DNA of 64,000 nt from PVC group bacterium. Its GTDB lineage: Bacteria > Verrucomicrobiota > Kiritimatiellia > CAIKKV01 > CAITUY01. The notes below the pieces were generated by a model, which worked only from the letters and a program-made list of their open reading frames with translations, did no database searches and was not told where the DNA came from. Made by a program: the position numbers and the translations under genes. Location: contig CAMBRF010000018.1 of NCBI GenBank assembly GCA_945870225.1, forward strand, positions 1-64,000. Reading direction: 5' to 3'. Positions 1 through 6,847 of this stretch are shown here, one piece after another (within the stretch, counting starts at the first letter, position 1; each line of letters opens with the position of its first letter).

Positions 1-2
1 GC

Positions 3-233
3 GGCATTCGTTTTGATTGTCGCGGAGTCTTTGACCCTTCGTACATGCAGCATATCCCTTTCGGAAAACCCCTTTGTGTCGTTGACATGCCACTGAGTCT
101 TGTGGCCGACACGGTCGTCCTCCCGTACACGGGCGTCAAAACCTTGATAAAACGGAAAACAACACAAACGAATGCAGTTCCCAACAAAGCGCTGCTGCCT
201 ATCGCCGCTAGCGCGGCTCAGGCAGACCGCTGA
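3..233 (+). CDS. YceK-like lipoprotein, C-terminal part (cassette gene, cut by window start)
   Basis: The reading frame is open from the window edge; the true start lies outside. The 76 visible residues contain GKPLCVVDMPLSLVADT followed by VVLPYT, which resembles the C-terminal signature of the small YceK/DUF1375 lipoproteins, where a Pro-leu-Ser-leu-(v/a)-x-Asp-T segment ends the domain. After this domain about 20 residues (from TNAVPNKALLP onward) are encoded by the attC site, and the TGA stop lies one base before the attC R' box. It is the last gene of the left-most, incomplete cassette. Function of the family is unknown; envelope location is expected from family members, but the lipobox is not visible here. 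Confidence 0.55.
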   Translation, partial: GIRFDCRGVFDPSYMQHIPFGKPLCVVDMPLSLVADTVVLPYTGVKTLIKRKTTQTNAVPNKALLPIAASAAQADR

Positions 234-241
234 CGTTCGGG
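179..241 (+). other. attC recombination site 1
   Basis: R'' box TCCCAAC (179-185) and R' box GTTCGGG (235-241) bound a 63-bp imperfect palindrome. The inner arms CTGCCT and AGGCAG and the core GCCGC-TAGC-GCGGC pair. The core resembles those of sites 8 and 11. It closes the YceK-like cassette. Confidence 0.85.
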
Positions 242-252
242 AGACGAATGAT

Positions 253-555
253 ATGAGATTTGGGAAAGCCAAAACCATAGGATGTGGTTCCGTCATTGGG
301 TCCGCCATATATTTAGGGCTCATCTTTCTTGCAGGGCCAATCTGTAACCTCGAGTATGGCGAGATCATACTTCGACCGCTTGCCTACGTTCCCACCTTGA
401 TGTGTGATTGGCTGGCGTATCTCTTTTTTAGCCGCGGTGGTGACGTCGGCATGATTTTCATTTTTCCGGCCTGGATTATTTTTGGCGCAGTTGTTGGGGC
501 CATTGCTGGCACAATGGTTGCAGGCTTCGCAAAACATCGACGAAAAGATGATTAA
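253..555 (+). CDS. Cassette 1: small membrane protein of unknown function
   Basis: A 100-residue protein with an N-terminal hydrophobic segment (about residues 10-28, SVIGSAIYLGLIFLAG) and a second one near the C-terminus (about residues 70-92, IFIFPAWIIFGAVVGAIAG), followed by a basic tail AKHRRKDD. The ATG at 253 is chosen because it begins 11 bases after attC site 1; an upstream in-frame ATG at 172 lies inside that attC and would encode palindrome. The stop falls just before attC site 2. No family was recognised. Two membrane passes with both ends in the cytoplasm is the simplest topology. Confidence 0.65.
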   Translation: MRFGKAKTIGCGSVIGSAIYLGLIFLAGPICNLEYGEIILRPLAYVPTLMCDWLAYLFFSRGGDVGMIFIFPAWIIFGAVVGAIAGTMVAGFAKHRRKDD

Positions 556-558
556 AAA

Positions 559-623
559 CCCGAACCAGCTTTTGGACCGCGACGGCTCGCACGCTCGCCG
601 ACGGGTCAAAAGCAACGTTCGGA
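559..623 (+). other. attC recombination site 2
   Basis: R'' CCCGAAC (559-565), L'' AGCTTTTG, L' CAAAAGC and R' GTTCGGA (617-623). The L''/L' arms pair exactly. The inner sequence closely matches site 15 at the far end of the array. Confidence 0.85.
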
Positions 624-635
624 CAGGAAATGATA

Positions 636-1121
636 ATGAATAAATATATCCTCGTTTGTACGCTACCGGTTGTAGTTTGTCTCGTTTGCTTTTGCGGCCG
701 AGAGAACTATGTGGATGCACGCCAAATTACGATATACGCCGCCCACATCCAGGCGGTCGATTCAGTGACAAAGCAACCTCTGAATGTCTCTGTCGGAATT
801 CCTCGTACCAAGTTCCAGCAACACCTTCGTTCTGGCCATGGAGAACAAGCCTCACCAGTTTCAATTGAAATGAACACTTCAGGACTGTGTTACATCACGT
901 GGATTGACTTTTCAGACAATCTCGCAGCAGTCGTTCTCACTGCTGACGGCTATGCCCCCTGCACGCTTCCGCAGGACGTGATAGAGAAATGTGTCGGTAG
1001 TCAGATGAGCGGTGGTTTGAGTTTGAGAACGCCAAAACAAATTGAACTAAACAAATCCGAACAAAGGTCACGAGGCGATTCCTCAACCCGCGGCGCGGGT
1101 CTCGGATCGCCTCAGAAGTAG
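636..1121 (+). CDS. Cassette 2: secreted protein of unknown function
   Basis: A 161-residue protein with a clear signal peptide (MNKYILVCTLPVVVCLVC), possibly a lipoprotein signal since a Cys cluster CLVCFCG follows the hydrophobic stretch. The mature part, with segments such as IYAAHIQAVDSVTKQPLNVSV and VVLTADGYAPCTL, looks like a small beta-sandwich of the carboxypeptidase-regulatory or transthyretin-like type, but this is only a pattern impression. An AGGA motif at 625-628 supports ATG 636 over ATG 630. The last 20 or so residues are encoded by attC site 3 and the TAG stop lies one base before its R' box. Confidence 0.65.
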   Translation: MNKYILVCTLPVVVCLVCFCGRENYVDARQITIYAAHIQAVDSVTKQPLNVSVGIPRTKFQQHLRSGHGEQASPVSIEMNTSGLCYITWIDFSDNLAAVVLTADGYAPCTLPQDVIEKCVGSQMSGGLSLRTPKQIELNKSEQRSRGDSSTRGAGLGSPQK

Positions 1122-1129
1122 CGTTCGCA
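1056..1129 (+). other. attC recombination site 3
   Basis: R'' TCCGAAC (1056-1062) and R' GTTCGCA (1123-1129) flank a strong hairpin with arms AGGCGAT/ATCGCCT and ACCCGCG/CGCGGGT. At 74 bp it is the longest attC in the window. Confidence 0.85.
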
Positions 1130-1130
1130 T

Positions 1131-3500
1131 ATGAAGAAGATTAAGACCAGACTGAAGAAGGCGCTCATAGGCGGTGCGTACTATGCGCTGATTGTCCAAC
1201 TCATCGGATTCATGGTCACGGTGTTATGTTTCGGTTGCGTTACAAGACTACGGCTCTTGAATCGGGAACGGTACTGGGAGAAGTTTCCTGAGCCGCCAGG
1301 CCGGTCGCAGGGCGTATCGTGGATCGGCGAGGACGATCGCGGGTGCGTCTGGATTATGTCCGGCCAAGGGGCCTATTCCTGGGATGCCGCAGAGAAGAGA
1401 TGGATCGTCTCGCCTCTGCGTACGGGTCAATACCTGACTCGACTTTACGGGGGCGCGAAGACGGGTCTCTATGCCACACAGCGCGGCAAGGAGGAGCACT
1501 GGGGGGAGATATTCTTGCTGGATAAGGATCTAGCGAAATACGTGACCCAGTTCTACTTCGATGTCGCCCACGCTGCCCCTGGATTCTACGTTGTCGGCAA
1601 GGACCGATTTCTCAACTGGGGAGGCGGCAAACTTCGGATCTACGCAAAGGGAAAGTGGATCGAGCTGTCTGCCGACCTTCCTCAGACTGGGACGCTGGTG
1701 TTTGACGGCGGAAGATGTGTGTCGCTGTATGCCGACGGTCGTCTCTATGTCGTTGATCGGCACAGCAACGTTGCCGTGCGCGAACTTGACGCCCGCATCA
1801 GCCGTAAGGCTAACAAGGGGGCACTCTGGGGCGGAGACAAGGCGCTGGTATTGGAATATGGAGCCAAAGGAGTAACGGGCTTCGACATATTCACGGGGCG
1901 CCGGGTTGACACACAGAAGATCAATCAGTCACTGGGGGATAGTTCCGTATATGATCTCTTTTCAACACCGGACGGTGACGTGTGGGTCATGGCACATGAC
2001 CGTGCACTTGCCAGTTACGTTCTCTACCGCATACGTCCCGATGGAACCACGGCACTCGTTCCCGATACCGCAGGCATTCCTTGGGACAATCACCAGTTCA
2101 CCCACTCTCCGCGAAGTGTTCTGATGCGCAGGCATGGTGCCGTATGGTTCGCCAGTCATGACATCGGCGTCTTCTGCCTTACGGATGGGATCATCCGCCA
2201 GTTTGACCATCGCACCGATGGCAGCCCAGCTGCCTGTGAAGTGCTATTGCAGGGCCGGAATGGCGTTGTCTACGCCGGGAGCGAGAATGGCCTCTATGCC
2301 TACAACAATGGCAGGTCTCTTACTGGTGCAGCGCCGACAGAGCCCACCCCAACGGTCAAGATGCCCGCCTCTGCATGGCGGCACGTCATCGCGTCATCGG
2401 ATCGGCTTCGCGCGGCATGGTATGTTAACGACATGGTTGTATTCGTGTCGCGCCATGGAAGGACCCTCACGGCACTGAACGCCGCGGACGGTGGCGTGCG
2501 GTTCTCGATTCCCTTGTCGGATGACGATGTCGAGCAGGCGTGGGTTACTGCGGGCAGCGACAAGACGGAGCTTACGATCTGTCTTAGAGATCGCACATGC
2601 GCTATCGATGCAGCAACAGGGACCATTCTTCGCAACCTGGAGACCAAGCGGGATCGCCGGCTGGCACCGATTGCCGTGGGCAATGACTACATCCTCGTGA
2701 AGCAATACAGGGGCAGCACTGTCTCTCGAGTCAAGGCGTCTGGCGAGGACGTATGGACCCGCCCATTGTCGGGTTACGTCATGACACATCCTTCCGCGTT
2801 TGGCCCTTTGCTCCTCGTGCAGACTCGTCAAGGCAGTTACGGGGGCCAGGCGTCGCACGGGATCGACGGCAACAGCGGGGAACTACTCTGGAGCGATATC
2901 GTGAATGCCTATGGTGCGGGCACTGCATTCGCAGACGATGCCACGTACTGCGTGGAAAGCGACAGTTACTTGGCCCCCGACACCACGGAGGCATGGCTGA
3001 TTGCCCGTGACCCGCGTACGGGAGTGCGACGTTGGCATTACCGCAAGCCTGGCACAACCGTCGGCCATGCACCTCTGGTAGACAGGGCCAAGGACCGTGT
3101 TTATGGCGCCCTCTGTAACGGGACTATCGTGTGTTTGAACGGGGTGACCGGGGAACCTGTCTGGGAGACGTTGCTACCGGAACCGCCGGTATCCGCACCC
3201 GCTGCGAGCTACGAGCCATACGTTTCCTGTATGTTGTTGTCCTCAGCAACCGTCGCGATTCTGGCCGCGGATCAGATGCTCTATCTCGTCAATACCAAAG
3301 ATGGTTCTTTACTTCACCGTATTGCCCTTACAGAAGACACCATCATGCATGGAAAGTGGGTCGGTGTGCCGCCGGTAATCGCTGGCCCTTGGCTCGCGGG
3401 CAAGGTCCTCATCATTGCGACGGAGAGTGGAATCACGGCCTACAGTCTGGCCAGCCTTGATGAAACAAAGGGCGTGAATCCCTTTGGGACCGTGCCATAA
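1131..3500 (+). CDS. Cassette 3: large membrane-anchored beta-propeller protein
   Basis: A 789-residue protein with an N-terminal membrane anchor (about residues 14-36, ALIVQLIGFMVTVLCFGC) and then repeated beta-propeller blades. The first half has two-component-regulator-propeller-like blades (SWIGEDDRGCVWIMSG, TPDGDVWVMAHD, HGAVWFASHDIGVFCLTDG). The second half has PQQ-type blades with the recurring pattern aaDGxxxW or (D/N)xxTGexxW: LNAADGGVRF, IDAATGTILRN, IDGNSGELLWSD, RDPRTGVRRWHY, LNGVTGEPVWET and VNTKDGSLLHR. ATG 1131 starts one base after the attC R' box. Such folds bind ligands or assemble envelope machinery (BamB-like), but the role here is unknown. A 2.4-kb cassette is unusually long. 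Confidence 0.75.
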   Translation: MKKIKTRLKKALIGGAYYALIVQLIGFMVTVLCFGCVTRLRLLNRERYWEKFPEPPGRSQGVSWIGEDDRGCVWIMSGQGAYSWDAAEKRWIVSPLRTGQYLTRLYGGAKTGLYATQRGKEEHWGEIFLLDKDLAKYVTQFYFDVAHAAPGFYVVGKDRFLNWGGGKLRIYAKGKWIELSADLPQTGTLVFDGGRCVSLYADGRLYVVDRHSNVAVRELDARISRKANKGALWGGDKALVLEYGAKGVTGFDIFTGRRVDTQKINQSLGDSSVYDLFSTPDGDVWVMAHDRALASYVLYRIRPDGTTALVPDTAGIPWDNHQFTHSPRSVLMRRHGAVWFASHDIGVFCLTDGIIRQFDHRTDGSPAACEVLLQGRNGVVYAGSENGLYAYNNGRSLTGAAPTEPTPTVKMPASAWRHVIASSDRLRAAWYVNDMVVFVSRHGRTLTALNAADGGVRFSIPLSDDDVEQAWVTAGSDKTELTICLRDRTCAIDAATGTILRNLETKRDRRLAPIAVGNDYILVKQYRGSTVSRVKASGEDVWTRPLSGYVMTHPSAFGPLLLVQTRQGSYGGQASHGIDGNSGELLWSDIVNAYGAGTAFADDATYCVESDSYLAPDTTEAWLIARDPRTGVRRWHYRKPGTTVGHAPLVDRAKDRVYGALCNGTIVCLNGVTGEPVWETLLPEPPVSAPAASYEPYVSCMLLSSATVAILAADQMLYLVNTKDGSLLHRIALTEDTIMHGKWVGVPPVIAGPWLAGKVLIIATESGITAYSLASLDETKGVNPFGTVP

Positions 3501-3503
3501 CAA

Positions 3504-3563
3504 TGCGAACCACCAAATGCTCGGCACGTCGCTTTGCGCCGCCCGAGATTTGTGACGTTGGAC
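3504..3563 (+). other. attC recombination site 4
   Basis: R'' TGCGAAC (3504-3510) and R' GTTGGAC (3557-3563). Arms CACCAAAT/ATTTGTG (with one extra base) and CTCGG/CCGAG pair, the unpaired base being typical of attC. Confidence 0.8.
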
Positions 3564-4202
3564 ATGATGAAATCGATGAAATCACTTTTGACAATGACAG
3601 GTTGCTGGCTCCTTCTCTGCGTCAGTGCTTTCGCCCAATCAAACACTCCTTTATTGTGGCGTGCGGAACGAATCAAACACGCTCCACCCGCAGAGACAAA
3701 CCCCTACTTTGGATGGATCATAGTTCCTTGCGAGAGTGGACAAACGAACGGCGCTTCCTTCAAGACAACGATCGACGCCATCTATAGGGCAGAGGCAGCA
3801 CCGATCATCAAACATGTATGCCTCGGCGCTGCTCATCGTACAGGTGCATTACAGGACGAAGTCATCCGTCAGTTGAAGAATACCGTGGTCATTCAGAAGT
3901 ACCCGACAAGACACGACGCGAATGGCTGGATGTGGTTGGGGGGATCAGAGACACCGAACCGAGTAACCCAAACCATGTGCCAACTTGTCCATTCGGCCAT
4001 TTTGAATACCGCCGTGGTGCGTGAAATGGATGAAGCGCTAAGCGAACACGGATTGCGCATCACAAAAGTCTCCACGGAGAAATTGTACATCGCTTCCGAG
4101 AAGGGCAAGTTTCGATGGGACGCTATTGCATGGCTGATAATTGGGAAAGCCGAACAAAGCGCTGCGCCAGCCGCCGCTGGCGCGTCGTCTGTTGAGCGCT
4201 GA
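3564..4202 (+). CDS. Cassette 4: secreted protein of unknown function
   Basis: A 212-residue protein with a standard signal peptide (MKSLLTMTGCWLLLCVSAFA, likely cleavage after AFA). The mature part is mixed alpha/beta, with EVIRQLKNTVVIQKYPTR and VVREMDEALSEHGLRITKVS, and carries no motif I recognise. The start is at ATG 3564, directly after the R' box of attC site 4; ATGs at 3567 and 3576 are alternatives. The C-terminal tail (AEQSAAPAAAGASSVER) is encoded by attC site 5 and the TGA stop sits one base before its R' box. Confidence 0.65.
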   Translation: MMKSMKSLLTMTGCWLLLCVSAFAQSNTPLLWRAERIKHAPPAETNPYFGWIIVPCESGQTNGASFKTTIDAIYRAEAAPIIKHVCLGAAHRTGALQDEVIRQLKNTVVIQKYPTRHDANGWMWLGGSETPNRVTQTMCQLVHSAILNTAVVREMDEALSEHGLRITKVSTEKLYIASEKGKFRWDAIAWLIIGKAEQSAAPAAAGASSVER

Positions 4203-4210
4203 CGTTGGGT
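4149..4210 (+). other. attC recombination site 5
   Basis: R'' GCCGAAC (4149-4155), L'' AAGCGCT, inner hairpin GCGCCAGC/GCTGGCGC, L' AGCGCTGAC and R' GTTGGGT (4204-4210). This is one of the most canonical sites in the array. Confidence 0.88.
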
Positions 4211-4221
4211 CGGAGATATAC

Positions 4222-4554
4222 ATGAGACGGATTAAGGCAATTTTCCCGATATTTATGGTTCTGGCGGTCCTCCTATTTTCGTTTGCAGCAAACAAGCATG
4301 TTCACGCGTCACATCAGCAAGAGACCCTTCTGAACTACACTCTTGCTTTCACGATTCTTCTGCCCGGCAGCATCATTGGTCGGGTTCTCTATGACCATGT
4401 CGTTGGTTCAAGCGATGACTATGAGAGTGTTATGAAGGGATCGGTTCTTGTGGTAAACACACTGCTGAGTGTTGGGATCGCAGTGATCTGGCATCGGCGT
4501 CGGTCGTCACTGCAGACGACGGAACCCAACACGCCGTCCGACCGTACGCGGTAA
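4222..4554 (+). CDS. Cassette 5: small membrane protein of unknown function
   Basis: A 110-residue protein with three hydrophobic segments: about residues 5-23 (KAIFPIFMVLAVLLFSFA), 40-58 (TLAFTILLPGSIIGRVLYD) and 73-91 (SVLVVNTLLSVGIAVIW), then a basic stretch HRRRSS. ATG 4222 lies 11 bases after the R' box of attC site 5. The final residues and the TAA stop lie within attC site 6. No family recognised. Confidence 0.62.
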   Translation: MRRIKAIFPIFMVLAVLLFSFAANKHVHASHQQETLLNYTLAFTILLPGSIIGRVLYDHVVGSSDDYESVMKGSVLVVNTLLSVGIAVIWHRRRSSLQTTEPNTPSDRTR

Positions 4555-4582
4555 ACCGCTCCGGTCAATGGCAACGTTCGGT
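4524..4582 (+). other. attC recombination site 6
   Basis: R'' ACCCAAC (4524-4530) and R' GTTCGGT (4576-4582). Arms GACCG/CGGTC and GCGG/CCGC pair around the centre; the outer ACGCCGT pairs imperfectly with ATGGCA. Confidence 0.82.
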
Positions 4583-4590
4583 GAATGATA

Positions 4591-4968
4591 ATGAAAAGAA
4601 AATCCAAGACGTTCTGGCTCATTGTCGTGCCGCTCATCGCGGCAGCGATTCATCTCGCCCTGCTCTGTCTTGCCGCGTGCATCATGATTTCGATGTCCTA
4701 TCCCAAAGGGGCGGGATCGCCGCTGTGGGCGAAAAGACTCTTTGTTGTTCTCATCTGGCCCTACGGGCTGTTATATCGCTGCAACATGCTTGGCTGTTGG
4801 ATTGGAATTGGGCTGTCATTTCTGTGGATGCCAGCGGTTGCACTTGGCGCAGTCAAGGTCTGCATGCTGCTGAAAAAAAGGACACCGAACAAAATCTCGG
4901 AGGCGACGCTAAAACCAGCGCGCCTCAAGATTGACGTTCGGCCAGAAAGCATGACGATGAACAGATGA
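4591..4968 (+). CDS. Cassette 6: small membrane protein reading through its attC
   Basis: A 125-residue protein with three strongly hydrophobic segments (TFWLIVVPLIAAAIHLALL, FVVLIWPYGLLYRC and WIGIGLSFLWMPAVALGAV) separated by short loops. ATG 4591 is preferred; ATG 4585 is two codons upstream. The frame passes through the whole of attC site 7 and ends on a TGA at 4966-4968 inside the next cassette, overlapping that gene's ATG at 4965. The C-terminal 30 or so residues (from about NKISEATLKPARLKIDV) are therefore recombination-site sequence plus neighbour sequence and would change if the following cassette were exchanged. Function unknown. Confidence 0.6.
   Translation: MKRKSKTFWLIVVPLIAAAIHLALLCLAACIMISMSYPKGAGSPLWAKRLFVVLIWPYGLLYRCNMLGCWIGIGLSFLWMPAVALGAVKVCMLLKKRTPNKISEATLKPARLKIDVRPESMTMNR
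4884..4942 (+). other. attC recombination site 7
   Basis: R'' ACCGAAC (4884-4890) and R' GTTCGGC (4936-4942). Inner arms GAGGCG-ACGCT and AGCG-CGCCTC pair around an AAAACC loop; AATCT and AGATT pair outside them. Confidence 0.85.
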
Positions 4969-5246
4969 GAGCAGACGTATTAATGACACTGATTGCCGCT
5001 GTTCTCGCATTAGGACTGTATCCTCCGCTGACAAGGCCGATAGGTGTTTTCACGAATGCTGGACTCCTCGGCTTCATCATTCTCATCATCGCAACACTGT
5101 TTGCATGGATCGCCTGCACAGTGAACCGGGACAGGAGACTGACCCGATGGTTTTTTGAAATCCCTGTCACAATTGCAGCAAGCTACTTATTGGTCAATGA
5201 GATGATTGTCCATATAGCTACCTTGGGATATTATCTCATGCATTAG
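4965..5246 (+). CDS. Cassette 7: small membrane protein of unknown function
   Basis: A 93-residue protein with three hydrophobic segments (about residues 5-22, 31-51 and 66-88), for example GLLGFIILIIATLFAWIAC. The ATG at 4965 overlaps the stop of the preceding cassette gene (ATGA), which suggests translational coupling across a cassette border. The stop falls six bases before attC site 8, so this protein carries no attC-encoded tail. No family recognised. Confidence 0.62.
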   Translation: MRADVLMTLIAAVLALGLYPPLTRPIGVFTNAGLLGFIILIIATLFAWIACTVNRDRRLTRWFFEIPVTIAASYLLVNEMIVHIATLGYYLMH

Positions 5247-5251
5247 GAAGA

Positions 5252-5314
5252 GCCGAACAAGCGAATTTTGCCAATCGCCGCTAGCGCAGCTCAGGCAGAT
5301 TTGTGGCGGTCGGG
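5252..5314 (+). other. attC recombination site 8 (degenerate R' box)
   Basis: R'' GCCGAAC (5252-5258) is intact, and the palindromic core TGCCAATCGCCGCTAGCGC with AGGCA resembles site 1. The expected GTTCGGG is instead GGTCGGG (5308-5314), losing the core GTT trinucleotide where strand exchange takes place. The site may be poorly active. Confidence 0.7.
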
Positions 5315-5320
5315 GCGGAA

Positions 5321-5689
5321 ATGAAAAGACTCTGGATCACAATCGTTGTTGCCTGCCTTGTGACTGGACTCGCCTACCTCTTAGGGGAGTGGCGAGGCCG
5401 GAGGGATGCCACTTTGGAGTTACTCCGCGTGAATGACCAAACGTTCTTCTTCGTGAGCAATGCAGCCGCAACCGGCGATTGGAGCAGGACGGCCGAGTAC
5501 CTGCGCTTCGCACAGATTCACGGACTTGAAGAACGCCTGAGATTCCTAAGCGACCTTTCTGTGTGGCGGCTCCGACAAGGAACGATCAACTTTGGATCGT
5601 GTGTTCCCCGTAAACAGGAGGCCAACGCTGTCGCAAAACGCTTGGACGAAATCATGAAGAAGACCCCCGAACCAAGCGTCGGAAGGTAG
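5321..5689 (+). CDS. Cassette 8: single-pass membrane protein of unknown function
   Basis: A 122-residue protein with one N-terminal membrane segment (about residues 4-22, LWITIVVACLVTGLAYLLG) followed by a charged, mostly helical soluble part (WSRTAEYLRFAQIHGLEERLRF and later KQEANAVAKRLDEIMKK). ATG 5321 is seven bases after attC site 8. The last codons (PEPSVGR) and the TAG stop lie inside attC site 9. No family recognised. Confidence 0.62.
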   Translation: MKRLWITIVVACLVTGLAYLLGEWRGRRDATLELLRVNDQTFFFVSNAAATGDWSRTAEYLRFAQIHGLEERLRFLSDLSVWRLRQGTINFGSCVPRKQEANAVAKRLDEIMKKTPEPSVGR

Positions 5690-5735
5690 CTTCGGCCCGC
5701 GGCGGGCCTCGCACCTTCAAGGCCGTCGGTCGGGC
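5666..5735 (+). other. attC recombination site 9 (degenerate R' box)
   Basis: R'' CCCGAAC (5666-5672) is intact. Arms AAGGT/ACCTT and GGCCCGC/GCGGGCC form a strong hairpin. The R' region reads GGTCGGGC (5728-5735), again without GTT, as in site 8. Confidence 0.72.
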
Positions 5736-5745
5736 AAAATATTAA

Positions 5746-5780
5746 TTGATTCGAGAGCTGAAAAGGTATACTTTCTATAC
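5746..5780 (+). promoter_or_regulatory. Promoter and GTATA/TATAC operator of brnTA pair 1
   Basis: TTGATT (5746-5751) and TATACT (5767-5772) are spaced 15 bases apart. The inverted repeat GTATA (5766-5770) and TATAC (5776-5780) overlaps the -10 box and ends four bases before the brnT ATG. The second BrnTA pair has the same arrangement. BrnA is known to autorepress in other bacteria, so this is a likely operator. Confidence 0.5.
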
Positions 5781-5784
5781 AGTT

Positions 5785-6045
5785 ATGGATTTTGAATTTG
5801 ATCCCAATAAGAGTGCCGCCAACCAACAAAAGCATGGAATTGATTTTGTTGAGGCGCAAGCACTCTGGAATGACGTGGACCGGGTTGAGGTACCCGCCCG
5901 AACGGTTGATGAACCACGGATCGTGGTGATCGGCGTGATTGATGGAAAACATTGGTCGGCCGTAATCACTCCTCGGGAAGCAAAGACCAGGATTATCTCG
6001 GTTCGTCGCTCGCGCAGGGAGGAGATTGAGATTTATGAAAGCTAA
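5785..6045 (+). CDS. brnT: BrnT family toxin (cassette 9)
   Basis: An 86-residue protein matching the BrnT ribonuclease-like toxin family: N-terminal FEFDPNKSAANQQKHGIDF, where the Asp-Pro-x-Lys...Asn...Lys-His-Gly-Ile-x-Phe signature is characteristic, then EAQALWND, and a C-terminal IISVRRSRREEIEIYE matching the family's (I/V)SAR(R/x)xxxxE(R/x)xxYE end. BrnT toxins cleave RNA and stop translation; the partner BrnA binds them and represses the operon. ATG 5785 follows the putative operator; an in-frame TTG at 5746 is part of the promoter. It overlaps brnA. Confidence 0.9.
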   Translation: MDFEFDPNKSAANQQKHGIDFVEAQALWNDVDRVEVPARTVDEPRIVVIGVIDGKHWSAVITPREAKTRIISVRRSRREEIEIYES

Positions 6046-6262
6046 AGTATTTGATGAGCAATTTGAAAAGGGTGAGGACATTCTCCGGCATCTGGATCGT
6101 TCCAAGGCCATCAGGCCGGATTGCCAGCAAAAGCGGGTCAATGTTGATTTTCCCGTCTGGATGATTCATTCCCTTGACCGCGAGGCGCATCGCTTAGGCG
6201 TGACACGCCAATCCGTCATCAAATTGTGGCTCGCTGAAAAACTCAAAGAAGCCGTTGCATAA
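6035..6262 (+). CDS. brnA: BrnA family antitoxin (cassette 9)
   Basis: A 75-residue protein starting inside the end of brnT (overlap 6035-6045), in the usual toxin-first order of BrnTA systems. The C-terminal half (KRVNVDFPVWMIHSLDREA then RLGVTRQSVIKLWLAEKL) is a ribbon-helix-helix DNA-binding fold; the N-terminal half should wrap the toxin. It probably binds the GTATA/TATAC element upstream of brnT. The stop is four bases before attC site 10, so no tail comes from the attC. Confidence 0.87.
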   Translation: MKAKVFDEQFEKGEDILRHLDRSKAIRPDCQQKRVNVDFPVWMIHSLDREAHRLGVTRQSVIKLWLAEKLKEAVA

Positions 6263-6265
6263 TAG

Positions 6266-6326
6266 CCCGAACCACACCTCGGAGTTTACGTCGCTGACGC
6301 GCCGAAACTCAAGGTGACCGTTCTGC
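6266..6326 (+). other. attC recombination site 10
   Basis: R'' CCCGAAC (6266-6272) and R' GTTCTGC (6320-6326). Arms CACACCT/AGGTGAC and GAGTTT/AAACTC pair. Confidence 0.8.
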
Positions 6327-6327
6327 A

Positions 6328-6804
6328 ATGAAAAAAGAGATTCATACCAACGACAAAGGGTGGAAGGCAATTGCCACATCGACTCATGTCCAACTATTCA
6401 CTCCCAGTTCTTGGTGGGAACAGTTGATTCCGGTGGTGATGATGGCCCCCGTTGCTTTCCTTGGGGTTCGTTCGCTTCATATGACACATCCCGCAACTGC
6501 TTTCATTGGTTTGTGCCTGTTTATGTGGTGGGTCGGACGAAACATGCCGACATATTCGCTTACGTGCAGGCAGTTGAATCGACCTGGAGCATTGCGTCGC
6601 CCTGTGGCGGTCGCTGACTTGCTCTTGGTTTCTGATGCTGATCACCCGGAGGTAATCCTCGCTAACAACAAGACTGGTCGGGCCATCGTTGTCTGGCAGG
6701 CGGACTCTGGCGAAGATAAAGCCGTTGTTGTGCAAATGCTGCGACGTGGAATTAAACAAGAATGTAAATTTGCAGAACCAGGCACTCCTGGCTATCGGCG
6801 CTAG
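6328..6804 (+). CDS. Cassette 10: membrane protein of unknown function
   Basis: A 158-residue protein with two adjacent hydrophobic segments (about residues 33-50, QLIPVVMMAPVAFLGVRSL, and 55-73, ATAFIGLCLFMWWVGRNM) framed by soluble ends. The C-terminal part (VAVADLLLVSDADHPEVIL, RAIVVWQADSGEDKAVVV) looks like a small beta-rich cytoplasmic domain, a layout resembling short PH-like membrane proteins, but no family assignment is possible. ATG 6328 is one base after attC site 10. The last residues and stop lie in attC site 11. Confidence 0.62.
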   Translation: MKKEIHTNDKGWKAIATSTHVQLFTPSSWWEQLIPVVMMAPVAFLGVRSLHMTHPATAFIGLCLFMWWVGRNMPTYSLTCRQLNRPGALRRPVAVADLLLVSDADHPEVILANNKTGRAIVVWQADSGEDKAVVVQMLRRGIKQECKFAEPGTPGYRR

Positions 6805-6834
6805 CGCGCCTCAGCCAGAGTGCCACCGTTAGCA
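6772..6834 (+). other. attC recombination site 11
   Basis: R'' GCAGAAC (6772-6778), R' GTTAGCA (6828-6834). Arms GGCACTC/GAGTGCC and CTGGCT/AGCCAG pair exactly; the core TATCGGCGCTAGCGC matches sites 1 and 8. Confidence 0.86.
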
Positions 6835-6847
6835 GGAGAAAAAGAAG

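Noticed and set aside
172-252. N-terminal extension of cassette 1 starting at 172
   Set aside because: The extra 27 codons would be translated from attC site 1, with no ribosome site. The ATG at 253 has the same distance from R' as other cassette starts.
4581-4934. Alternative 117-codon frame overlapping cassette 6
   Set aside because: Its product is hydrophilic and unstructured, while the 4591 frame encodes a clean three-segment membrane protein. It ends at the TGA of the attC by chance.
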